A stretch of 31,045 nt of DNA. Source: a virus. The notes under the pieces were generated by a model. That model was given only the letters and a program-made list of their open reading frames with translations, did no database searches and had not been told where the DNA came from. Positions 6,772-15,800 of this stretch are shown here, in pieces (positions within the stretch are counted from its first letter, which is position 1; each line of letters starts with the position of its first letter). Location of the stretch: positions 1 to 31,045 of the IMG/VR virus record IMGVR_UViG_3300046733_001521; one strand, 5' to 3'. Both the position numbers and the translations under genes were made by a program.

Positions 6772-8157
6772 ATGAGCGGAGCCGCACACAATCAGTATAC
6801 AGACGCGAAAGGGAATCGTTTTAATCCATCGGCGTATCACCTTGAACATATCGAGATGGTAAACCATCGAGGAGAGAGCAAGTTTATCGAGAATATGGTA
6901 GTCAAGTTCTCTATCTCCGAGAGTCTGTATAGTCCTACATGTATCCTTTCTTTGAGTATTAAAGACAGCGTAAACTTCTTTGAAAGCTTTCCTTGTATCG
7001 GTCAAGAGACAATACACGTTAAATTAAAGCAAAAAGAACACAATACAGACATCGAAAAGACTCTCGAACTCAAATTCTTTATTGTAGACTATCCTACTTA
7101 TGGCCGAGCACCGAAACAAAACCATACTCAAGTCTATCGAGTAACTGGTATATCAGAACAAGCTTATATATCGAATCATAAAAAGATCTCTCGTAGCTAC
7201 GATTATACTCAAACACATAAGATTATAGCAAACATATTAGAGAGGGACTGTAATCTAACGTTGAGTAAATATGCCTTAAGCGGAGAGACGGAGAGTAAGA
7301 TTAAGTGGAACTGTCCTTATATGACTCCATTCCGTGCTCTTGAACATATACGAGCAGCAAGCTATGATTCGACTGGCTCTCCGTATTATCTGTTTCATTC
7401 GATATCTGGTAACATGAACTTCGTATCGCATAGTGCTATAGCTAGTGAGCCAGTATATCAGACATACTTCGATGCACGCCAGTTCTCTTCTGATCCTCAT
7501 ACAGCGAAAGACTTCGTCGAACGTGCTACACGTATACTTGAATGTACATCGAATATACAACAATCTAAGCTCGATCAAAGCAAGAGCGGTGCTTATACAT
7601 CGGAGAATTACTCTTTAGACTATACTACTAAGTCTTATAACGAGCAGATCTATACTTATAAGCATGATGATATAAGTACGCTCGAACAGAATCCAACAGT
7701 ATCGGATAAGTTTGTCTTTTCAAATGGTGTGAATACTCCTGTTCAAAGGGCGGATCAGTTTACTTCAGCGCATGTAGAGTATATACCAATCAACTCTGGT
7801 GCTTATAAGAATGATATACAAGACGCGACTGATACAGGTCTATTATATAACGATTTAAATGAGAAAGCAATTGCAAAGTTAAATAGTTATCGTGCTATAG
7901 CAAATAATACTACTCACGATATTACTCTACACGGTGATTTGCAATTGAATCCGGGGAGAGTGGTGCAGTTATTGTTTCCGAAGGCGCTGGATCCAGAACA
8001 ATTAAAAGAATACCTTGAGACAGATGCTTCTGACGTGTATGATAGATCTTTAAGTGGTAAATACTTTATAGCATCGGTAGAACATATGTTTGAGAGTGGT
8101 CAATACTTTGTTAAATGCCGTGTAAAACGTGACTCAACAGCAATTGAAATAGAATGA
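6772..8157 (+). CDS. 27: Baseplate hub subunit gp27, 461 aa
   Basis: gp27 forms the trimeric ring of the baseplate hub and holds the gp5 spike. The sequence has the hub-type beta layout: HIEMVNHRGESKFIENMVVK (about 23-42), SISESLYSPTCILSLSIKD, then the QVYRVTGISEQAYISN strand region. A helix-rich insertion with NCPYMTPFRALEHIRAASYD (about 180-199) is typical of gp27-like hubs. The C-terminal domain ends in GKYFIASVEHMFESGQYFVK. Length exceeds T4 gp27 (391 aa). Position between gp53 and gp5 is decisive. The stop overlaps the gp5 start (ATGA at 8154-8157), so hub ring and spike are translationally coupled. Codon use is distinctive: in the first ~163 codons I count ATC 7, ATA 5 and ATT 3. Confidence 0.8.
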   Translation: MSGAAHNQYTDAKGNRFNPSAYHLEHIEMVNHRGESKFIENMVVKFSISESLYSPTCILSLSIKDSVNFFESFPCIGQETIHVKLKQKEHNTDIEKTLELKFFIVDYPTYGRAPKQNHTQVYRVTGISEQAYISNHKKISRSYDYTQTHKIIANILERDCNLTLSKYALSGETESKIKWNCPYMTPFRALEHIRAASYDSTGSPYYLFHSISGNMNFVSHSAIASEPVYQTYFDARQFSSDPHTAKDFVERATRILECTSNIQQSKLDQSKSGAYTSENYSLDYTTKSYNEQIYTYKHDDISTLEQNPTVSDKFVFSNGVNTPVQRADQFTSAHVEYIPINSGAYKNDIQDATDTGLLYNDLNEKAIAKLNSYRAIANNTTHDITLHGDLQLNPGRVVQLLFPKALDPEQLKEYLETDASDVYDRSLSGKYFIASVEHMFESGQYFVKCRVKRDSTAIEIE

Positions 8158-9407
8158 ATACAGGATTTAAAGATCAACCCCAATGGTTTACAGGCGTAGT
8201 CGAGGATATCAACGATCCTTCAGAGATGGGTCGTATAAAGGTACGCTGCTTTGGTTACCACACACCTGAGAAAGATATCGATTTAGGTGGTATACCAACA
8301 AAGAATTTACCTTGGTCTCACGTTATGATGCCAATACACGGAGCAAGTATGTCTGGTATAGGACAAAGCGCGACTGGCGTATTGCAAGGTAGCTGGGTGA
8401 TAGGATTTTTTCGAGACGGAGAAGCAATGCAAGATCCTTTTGTTATTGGTACTCTTCCGAGTATGTCGACTACACTACCTGCCATTACAAATGGGTTCGC
8501 TGATCCAGATGGTAACTATCCGCGAACAGACCGGTTACAAGAATCAGACCTGAGTCCTGCGAGTCGAAATGGTTATACTGCAGAGCAACCTTATATAACA
8601 AAGGATGATTTAAGACAAGAGTTAGTTGAAACCGCGGTACCACCTCGAGTGACTTCGGTACAACCTGATAAGGAAGATGCTTATTATAATCGAGGTACAT
8701 GGGAGAATCGTAAGTTGGATGATATTATATCTCCGCAGTATCCGAAGAATCATGTATACGAATCAGAGTCTGGACATATACTTGAGGTTGATGATACTCC
8801 GAAGAAAGAGAGATTGAGTCGCTTCCATACTTCTGGTACTTATGAAGAAATAGTCGCGAACGGTGACCGTACTTTGACTATCGTTGGGAATGGATACGAG
8901 GTTGTTCTGAAGAATAAGAATATACTTGTGAAGGGTGATTTCAACTTGACTGTTGAGGGGAATATGCGTACTCTTGTTAAGAAGGATTATATACTCGAAG
9001 TAGAAGGTGATAAGACCGAGTATGTGAAAGGTAACCGTAAATCAAAGATTGGCTTGAACGAGTTAATTGAAATCGATCAAGAAAAGAATATCAATGTGGC
9101 AAAGAATTTTACGACACGCATAGGCGGTAATGAAAAGCGTGATATTGTGAAGGACCGTACTCTGCACACTACCGGCCATTACAGTACGACGGTTGCTCTC
9201 GATTCAAAATCTGTCACGAACGGAGATGCTACAGAAACCGTCCTCGGAACTTTTACAATGAATTCTGATGGTAACCTTACACTTTCGTCGAGTTCAACAA
9301 CAAAGATCGATACTCAAGCAGATATCGATATCGATGCACAGAATAACATTGTCATCACGACTCCTGCAAATGTGGATGTCGACGGTGCCCGTATAGACTT
9401 AAACTAA
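8154..9407 (+). CDS. 5: Baseplate central spike gp5, 417 aa, without a lysozyme domain
   Basis: gp5 is the cell-puncturing spike at the tip of the tail. Residues about 10-105 form the OB-fold: WFTGVVEDINDPSEMGRIKV, LPWSHVMMPIHGASMSGIGQ, WVIGFFRDGEAMQDPFVIGT. A linker of about 120 residues follows. Residues about 230-417 carry the repeating V-x-G strand pattern of the triple beta-helix (for example ILVKGDFNLTVEGNMRTLVK, YILEVEGDKTEYVKGNRK) and end in NVDVDGARIDLN. T4 gp5 is 575 aa because a lysozyme domain lies between OB-fold and helix; here the linker (about 106-225) shows no lysozyme-like sequence, so this spike is probably purely mechanical. The start overlaps gp27 by 4 nt. Confidence 0.85.
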   Translation: MNTGFKDQPQWFTGVVEDINDPSEMGRIKVRCFGYHTPEKDIDLGGIPTKNLPWSHVMMPIHGASMSGIGQSATGVLQGSWVIGFFRDGEAMQDPFVIGTLPSMSTTLPAITNGFADPDGNYPRTDRLQESDLSPASRNGYTAEQPYITKDDLRQELVETAVPPRVTSVQPDKEDAYYNRGTWENRKLDDIISPQYPKNHVYESESGHILEVDDTPKKERLSRFHTSGTYEEIVANGDRTLTIVGNGYEVVLKNKNILVKGDFNLTVEGNMRTLVKKDYILEVEGDKTEYVKGNRKSKIGLNELIEIDQEKNINVAKNFTTRIGGNEKRDIVKDRTLHTTGHYSTTVALDSKSVTNGDATETVLGTFTMNSDGNLTLSSSSTTKIDTQADIDIDAQNNIVITTPANVDVDGARIDLN

Positions 9408-10466
9408 ATGAGTATAGATTGTTCCAGTAATAGTAAATTAGATGCGCTCAATGCGAAGAAGGCTGAGCTTGAGAGTCAGGTCGCGAATCTTGCAAGTGCA
9501 GGTTCGAGTGCGATGGCCGATATCAAAGCAAAGGTGGAGAGTATGGTTTCGGCACTCAAGGATATGATTCCTGAGCCTACCGTAATTCCTAACTTCAAAA
9601 AAGAACTTCAGGAATTGTCAGGACTCGCGGGAGAAGATCTTGTGAGAGCAAGGGCGGCATTCAAAGAAAGATGGGGTGATGCTCTACCTGATGTCGATAT
9701 CGATGGACTAATGGATAAGATTACAATACCGAGTCTGAATCCTAATTTTAATCTTTGTGATGAAGTACCAAACATTGATGCTCCGGAGATTGTAGATGGA
9801 AAGGTGACGAAGGTAATCGATAAAGGACCCGAACCGACAACACCGATCGAGGGCCCGGCCGTTGTCGAAACCGTAACACCAACAATCGTCGCAAAGGAGA
9901 AACAACCAAGCGTATCGGGCCTTACAACAAAATCTTATTCCGAACTCTTTGAGGCAAAGCAACCTTACGATGATGCAATTGACGCGCTTAAAGATAGTTA
10001 TTTCCCTCCTCTTAAAGAATGGAGTGATCGATCTAAGAAATTGAAGAAGACAAAGGAATGGAAGAAGATAGATGCAAGTGCTCGCAAAAGAACGCAGAAG
10101 TATGTTCAATACTATAATGTTGGCGCAAATGATGAGGAAAAGAAACTGATTGATGATTTTTATTCTGGCTATGGAGAAGCAACGAAAGCAAACGCCGCTC
10201 GTAAAAGGATCGATTTACTTGATGCTTATTATACTGCTGGTCAATATTCCGAAGTTCTGAGTAGTCTTTCCGAAAAAGAGTTTCTAACATTTTCGACTGA
10301 AGGAGAATTTAAAGTTGTAAGTTATACATCGAGGAATAGGCTTGTTATTACAACAGAAAAATTTAATCCTGAGGAAGTTGACTCGCAAGTAAAATCCATT
10401 TTTCAGCAGTACGAAAAAGAGATATTAGAATATCAAAACTATAAATCAGCAAAGTCTGGAGATTAA
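9408..10466 (+). CDS. Unassigned virion-associated protein between gp5 and gp25, 352 aa
   Basis: I do not recognise a functional family. Residues 8-55 look like a coiled coil (LDALNAKKAELESQVANLAS). A conserved-looking motif, NPNFNLCDEVPNI, lies at about 111-123. A Pro/Thr/Val-rich linker (about 138-168) follows, then a helical, Lys/Tyr-rich C-terminal half (PPLKEWSDRSKKLKKTKEWK, then a run with KYVQYYN). Proteins of similar position and N-terminal style occur, as I recall, in cyanophage baseplate operons. T4 has the spike-tip PAAR protein gp5.4 after gp5, but I see no PAAR-like sequence here. The ATG directly follows the gp5 stop (TAAATG), and a late promoter begins immediately after its own stop. 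A structural or assembly role around the spike is inferred only from context. Confidence 0.7.
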   Translation: MSIDCSSNSKLDALNAKKAELESQVANLASAGSSAMADIKAKVESMVSALKDMIPEPTVIPNFKKELQELSGLAGEDLVRARAAFKERWGDALPDVDIDGLMDKITIPSLNPNFNLCDEVPNIDAPEIVDGKVTKVIDKGPEPTTPIEGPAVVETVTPTIVAKEKQPSVSGLTTKSYSELFEAKQPYDDAIDALKDSYFPPLKEWSDRSKKLKKTKEWKKIDASARKRTQKYVQYYNVGANDEEKKLIDDFYSGYGEATKANAARKRIDLLDAYYTAGQYSEVLSSLSEKEFLTFSTEGEFKVVSYTSRNRLVITTEKFNPEEVDSQVKSIFQQYEKEILEYQNYKSAKSGD

Positions 10467-10467
10467 G

Positions 10468-10475
10468 TATAAATA
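10468..10475 (+). promoter_or_regulatory. Late promoter (TATAAATA) 6 nt before the gp25 start
   Basis: An exact late octamer followed by GAATAT and then the ATG of gp25 at 10482. With T4 spacing, transcription would begin at or one base before the ATG, giving a leaderless mRNA. The nearest Shine-Dalgarno-like GGAG (10458-10461) is 20 nt from the ATG and lies upstream of the box. Confidence 0.7.
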
Positions 10476-10481
10476 GAATAT

Positions 10482-10916
10482 ATGAGTATTGCAACTTCAG
10501 ATTATAGTAAATCACGTTCTACGAATGTAGCAACAGGTCGTTTATATTCTGACTTAGATTTAGGATTAGCAATACATCCTGTAAAAAAAGATATACTTCC
10601 TGTGAATGATATTCGTGCAGTGCGTAACGCAGTGAAGAATCTGGTTTTAACAAACTTCGGTGAAAGGCCTTTTCAACCTAAGCTAGGATCTAACGTAACC
10701 GCTTTGCTCTTTGAGCCTGCTGATCAATTCACGGGTATTCAAATGAAGAAGGAAATTTATCGTTTACTCGGAGATCACGAGCCACGAATTAACGCGACAC
10801 GAGTTCAAATACTTGACGATTCTGATGCAAACGCATATCGTGTTACAATTGAATTTAATATAATACAGGCAAACACCCAAACAGAAGTAGAATTTGCACT
10901 TCAAAGATTAAGATAA
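10482..10916 (+). CDS. 25: Baseplate wedge subunit gp25, 144 aa
   Basis: gp25 is the small wedge protein that nucleates sheath attachment; the family (gpW/gp25) is shared with type VI secretion TssE. Visible marks are SDLDLGLAIHPVKKDILPVN (23-42), NDIRAVRNAVKNLVLTNFGE (42-61), the RPFQPKLGSNV segment, and the conserved EPR motif at 100-102 in DHEPRINATRV. T4 gp25 is 132 aa, so length fits. The gene is followed one base after its stop by gp6, its direct partner in the wedge core. It is preceded by an exact late promoter placed so close that the mRNA may be leaderless. Confidence 0.9.
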   Translation: MSIATSDYSKSRSTNVATGRLYSDLDLGLAIHPVKKDILPVNDIRAVRNAVKNLVLTNFGERPFQPKLGSNVTALLFEPADQFTGIQMKKEIYRLLGDHEPRINATRVQILDDSDANAYRVTIEFNIIQANTQTEVEFALQRLR

Positions 10917-10917
10917 A

Positions 10918-12882
10918 ATGACACAGTTTAATACAACAGAATTAGATTTCGATCAGATTAAAGGTAATTTAAAGGACTATTTTAAGAGAGGTGACTCACC
11001 ATTTCGCGATTGGGACTTTGACGGTTCAGGATTAAATAACTTACTCGATATTCTCGCTTATAACACACACTATAATGCGATGAACGCACACGTTGCTATG
11101 AATGAATCATTTCTTGATTCAGCACAAGTAAGAGCAAACGTAGTATCCCGCGCTAAACTCCTTGGTTATATACCAACGAGTAAAAGCGCGGCGGTAGCGA
11201 GTATCGATTTAATTTTAACTCCAAACGATGGAGTAACAACGGGATATTCCTTAAATCGTGGAACATCGTTCTCAACAACGATTGATGATACAAATTATAC
11301 TTTCCTTCTGCTTGAAGATACTCAGGTTCCTCTTCAAACTGATAACGAAGGAAATCGTAGTTATCAATTTAATGATCTTTCGATTTATCAAGGTGTGTTA
11401 AAAGAAAGACGATACGCCGTTGACAACTCGGTGCAAAATCAAAAGTTTGTAATTGATGATCCTTACGTTGATACAAGTAGTATTGTTGTTCGAGTTTATG
11501 AAAATGCTAACTCGCAATCATATTCTATTTACTCACGATTTGATCAATTTACAAGTGATATTGATGGTAATAGTACAATCTATTTTATTGAAGAAAACTA
11601 TGATGGCAAATACGAAATTCATTTTGGTAATAATTCAATTGGTAAGCTTCCAGGAAACGCCGCTATTGTTGAAATTGACTTTTTAAGTACAAAGGGTAAT
11701 CTTGCGAATGGTGCATCTTCGTTTACGTGGAATGGTGGCGCTGATACTGTTGTTGATGGAACTTCAACAATCGTATTAAATTCAAAATCTGCAGGTGGTT
11801 CTGATATTGAAAATATCGAAAGTATTCGTTATAACGCACCTCTAGCTTATATCGCACAGAACCGTGCAGTAACGGCTGATGACTTTCAGGTTTTAGTAAA
11901 ACAACTTTATGGTTCAATTGATAGTATATCTGTTTGGGGCGGTGAGCTCAACGATCCTCCACAATTTGGTAAAGCATTCATTTCAATTAAGCCAACTGGT
12001 GCTCTTACAACTACAGAAGAAGAAAAGGAACTTATCATTGAAGGTTTGCAAAATAAACGCATTCTTTCAATTGAGCCTGTGATTGTTGATCCTGATTATA
12101 CGTATCTATTCTTTAACGTGTTCTTTAAGTATAATAGTAATTTGACTGCGTTAACTACAGGACAAATGCAATCAAATGTGAGAAATGTAATTCAAGCTTT
12201 TAATGATGAGAAGCTTCAAAACTTTGATGGAGTATTCCGTTACTCGCAGTTATTGCAAAGTATTGATAATAGCGATCCAGCAATACTTAATTCATTTGCT
12301 CGCGTATTCTTATATAAAGATTTGAGTGTTACATTTGGAAGCTCTATATCTCTTGAACTTAAGTTTAACACAGATCTTTATGTTGAAAATTCTGAAGATT
12401 CAATTATTCAATCTTCTTCTTGGAAATATACTGGTTATGATTATTACATAGGAGACGAAGGTTCAGGCGCAGAAAGAAATGTGTACGTATATCGTTTAGC
12501 AGAAGGCGTAAAGGTTAAGGTAGCGAATTCAATTGGTACATTAAATACTACAACTGGCAAATTAGTTGTAAATAGTTCATTCATACCTTTAGAGAAAAAT
12601 GAAATTATTCGCATTGAAGTTTCTCCAAATTCAAATGATATTGTAACATCGAGGAATAATATCATTCAAATTGATGAACCTAAATCAACTGTTGTTGGAG
12701 AAATTGATACTATATCTGTAGGTGGTACGTCCGGTTCACAGAACTATAATACATTCTCTCGTCATTCTGAATCAGGAGGAATCGTATCAAATCAAGGAAC
12801 AATAACACCAACATCAACCACGAGTGGAGGAACAACTACGAATAATGGTTCGGGAGGTTCTTCTGCAGGCGGAGGATATTAA
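10918..12882 (+). CDS. 6: Baseplate wedge subunit gp6, 654 aa
   Basis: gp6 forms the inner ring that joins wedges in the baseplate (baseplate J-like family). Length matches T4 gp6 (660 aa). The N-terminus shows the family pattern: GDSPFRDWDFDGSGLNNLLD (25-44), AYNTHYNAMNAHVAMNESFL, then ANVVSRAKLLGYIP. In the middle, YNAPLAYIAQNRAVTADDFQ and GGELNDPPQFGKAFISIKP (about 340-358) are typical of gp6. The end is unusual: about 40 residues of Ser/Thr/Gly/Asn low complexity finishing in SSAGGGY. The same style of tail ends gp7. The gene begins one base after gp25 and is followed 9 nt later by gp7, keeping the T4 wedge order. Confidence 0.9.
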   Translation: MTQFNTTELDFDQIKGNLKDYFKRGDSPFRDWDFDGSGLNNLLDILAYNTHYNAMNAHVAMNESFLDSAQVRANVVSRAKLLGYIPTSKSAAVASIDLILTPNDGVTTGYSLNRGTSFSTTIDDTNYTFLLLEDTQVPLQTDNEGNRSYQFNDLSIYQGVLKERRYAVDNSVQNQKFVIDDPYVDTSSIVVRVYENANSQSYSIYSRFDQFTSDIDGNSTIYFIEENYDGKYEIHFGNNSIGKLPGNAAIVEIDFLSTKGNLANGASSFTWNGGADTVVDGTSTIVLNSKSAGGSDIENIESIRYNAPLAYIAQNRAVTADDFQVLVKQLYGSIDSISVWGGELNDPPQFGKAFISIKPTGALTTTEEEKELIIEGLQNKRILSIEPVIVDPDYTYLFFNVFFKYNSNLTALTTGQMQSNVRNVIQAFNDEKLQNFDGVFRYSQLLQSIDNSDPAILNSFARVFLYKDLSVTFGSSISLELKFNTDLYVENSEDSIIQSSSWKYTGYDYYIGDEGSGAERNVYVYRLAEGVKVKVANSIGTLNTTTGKLVVNSSFIPLEKNEIIRIEVSPNSNDIVTSRNNIIQIDEPKSTVVGEIDTISVGGTSGSQNYNTFSRHSESGGIVSNQGTITPTSTTSGGTTTNNGSGGSSAGGGY

Positions 12883-12891
12883 TTTTCTAAT

Positions 12892-15800
12892 ATGTCTGTT
12901 TATTATTTAAAAGGTCAAAGTAATTACGGCGATTCTGCAGGTCTTACCGGATATTTTTATCCGCTTTATACCGATGCTTCGTTAATTAGTGGTTTATATC
13001 ATACACATACCTTCGTAGGATTAGATGATGTAGTATTCTATATGCCTATGAGCGAAAAAAACCACGCGGTTTTAAATGCACCCGCGGTTTCATCATATGG
13101 AGGTTTAACATACCAAGAATATGCAACATACAACATTGATGTTGATGGAGGAATTTTTTATACTGATTTACCTTCTCTTCCAGTACAACAGATAATTTCA
13201 GTTGCGGCCTATACACCACGACAAGCGATGCAGCCTCGTAAAAGAACTACGAATGTTGAATCTTCGCGGGTGGAAGATTTGATACCAGTTCAATTAAGAG
13301 AATCTTCTGAAACGCTTATATCTCTTCTAAGTGATTATTATAATTATCTAAATCAACAAGATCAGGCGAGTGATATTTTTAATCGTATAGTTTCTGAGCA
13401 AGATATTGATTCAACTTCACTTGATTATTTAGATAGATTACAAAACGAAATTGCTAAAACAGTTCCAGAGTCAAGAACATTAGATAAAGTTTCTCTTTAT
13501 AAAAGAATTGTAAAGTACTACTCTATTCGAGGTAGTGAAGAATCTGTCTTAGTTTTCTTTCGCCTTTTCTTTGATGAATTGGTTGAAGTATTATATCCTA
13601 AAGATTTCTTGTTAAAGCCATCAGACGGAGATTGGAAAAGCAATGATAACATTATAAACTATACTGATTTTATTTCGGGATCCACTTCGGTTGATTCAAG
13701 TTTTAGTGAGGAAAATTTAAACGATCTTATATCTTTTCGCGATAGCGCTGATTCGCAAATTGCAACAGGACAAATTACTCGAGTTGAAAAATTATTAGAA
13801 GAATCTGCGTTCAATCATCCAGTTTCAGATTCTGATAATGGACACATTATTGAGCTTGACGCAAGACAAACTGAAAGATATGACAACACCAATTTAGACG
13901 AACCAACGTTTAAGCCATTTGATCATAATGCAAATGCAGATGCACAGGCAACTGCGTTATTAAAAAATGGTGTAACATATTCTCCTATTGAAGGATTTGA
14001 TTTTACCGCGAATCCAAGTGGTGGTTCATTTAGCGGAAACCACGTTGATCTTGGCCAAATATATCAAACTGAAAATATAACAAACGTCACAAATCGTTTT
14101 TCAATGGTGGCACGAATTAAACCATCTGCAACAGTGAGTGCATCAGTTGGAGAAATTTTTAATACTGGTAATAGTTATCCATCTCATTCGTTATATCTTA
14201 ATGGAAATAAACTTGGAATAAGTGTGTGGAAGTGGGGATCTTTTTATGGATACAACAGTTCTACATTACGTGGTTCAACATCTGTTCCACTTAATGAATG
14301 GTCAACTGTAGCTGTAAGAGGAGCAAGAGATTCAGATGCTACTCCAGAAAGTGGAGGAGATGGTTGGGTAGAAGTTTCTGTAAATGGAGAAACGTGGGAA
14401 AGAATTTGGGATGATTCCGACTATGGTACACCTACTTCGTTTAATATTAATAATGTATTATCTCAAACAGGATCATTCAATTATAGCATAGAAAACTTTA
14501 CAGAAAATGGAACGTTTAATGGTAAACCTAAATACACAAGTACGACTTTAATAAATAGCGGAACCGGTAGTGATGCAGTTCTTGAAGCCGCGAGTTCCTT
14601 TGTAATACAATTTTATAATGATCTTACCGAAATAAATTTCTCGTCCATCCCATTTGGAAATGAGGAAGAAGGCGTTTATGGATATTGGATTTTAAGTACA
14701 AATACTATCCAACGTGTTCCTATCGTAATGTGGCCAGATATAGATACTAATGTTGAAATGTACGAAACTACGTACGGGAGTTATAGTCTTATTAATCGAA
14801 ATATAAAATCTCAATTTACTCCGGTGTGGGAACAGTATTTATTAAATGAGACATCCAGAGGAACGGGCATAGGTAATGGGCCCAATAATTCTGGTGCTGC
14901 GCGGACTAACTTTTTCGATGTTATAAAGGATTTTAATCGACAACTTCAGGATTCAGGCGGAACTCGAAGAGTAAGGTATCCTATCCACTATCGACAAGGA
15001 AGTTATACCGCTGATCCAAATACACCAGAAGCTTCATTTGAAAGTAACGATAAACAACTTACATGGGTTACAACAAAAGACTTTTTAGATGTAAAAGATA
15101 AATCAGGTCATTTACGATTAGGCGTGCATCGATGGAGTAATTATTATAGAGGAAATATATTACATTTTTCTTATTTTAATACGCAGCTAACGCAATCAGA
15201 CTTAATTCGAATTCATGAGTATTATTCACTGTTTTATAAAAATAAATGGGGACTAAGAGTTAACGTTGATGAAAACGCTTCTCTTCTCGATGCAGACACT
15301 ATTACTAATTTGACAAATGATTCGTATAGATTGGAAGATTTATCAGGACCAAAGATTGATGAGTTCTGGACGTATGATGAAGATAAGTTTGGTTCTGTCT
15401 TAACTGGATTTAAGATTCTTGGTACGAGTGGTTCTATTAATTGGGGAGATGGAAGTATACCTATTTCCTATTCCAACGATATAGCAGTTCAACACACATT
15501 TGGCCCATCATCCTATCTACAGGGTCAATATAACGATCGTAAAGGATTTATTTCTGATGTGAATAAATTACAAGATAGTAATTATTGGCAAGACTATTCT
15601 TATGAAATTCGTTCAGGTTTACAAAATGTTGAATGGATAAACGAATATTTGCGATTAGTGCATCCAGCAGGTATGAAATTATTTGCTGCTCTTTTACTTC
15701 AAATAATTCGCAAAAATATTTGGACAGGATACACGAATTATCGCGAAGGGAATCCTCAAGAAGAAGGCCAACTTGATAAATGGCTTGCAAAGCTCATACC

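Noticed and set aside
7276-7578. 100-aa minus-strand frame inside gp27
   Set aside because: Arg/Cys-rich shadow of a confidently assigned gene, with no promoter or ribosome-binding site.
9708-10109. 133-aa minus-strand frame inside the 352-aa gene
   Set aside because: Cys/Arg/Phe-rich shadow translation typical of an antisense frame; the plus-strand gene is tightly packed between gp5 and gp25.
14550-14557. AATAAATA inside gp7
   Set aside because: No start codon follows at the spacing seen elsewhere and no gene begins nearby; treated as a chance match in AT-rich coding DNA.
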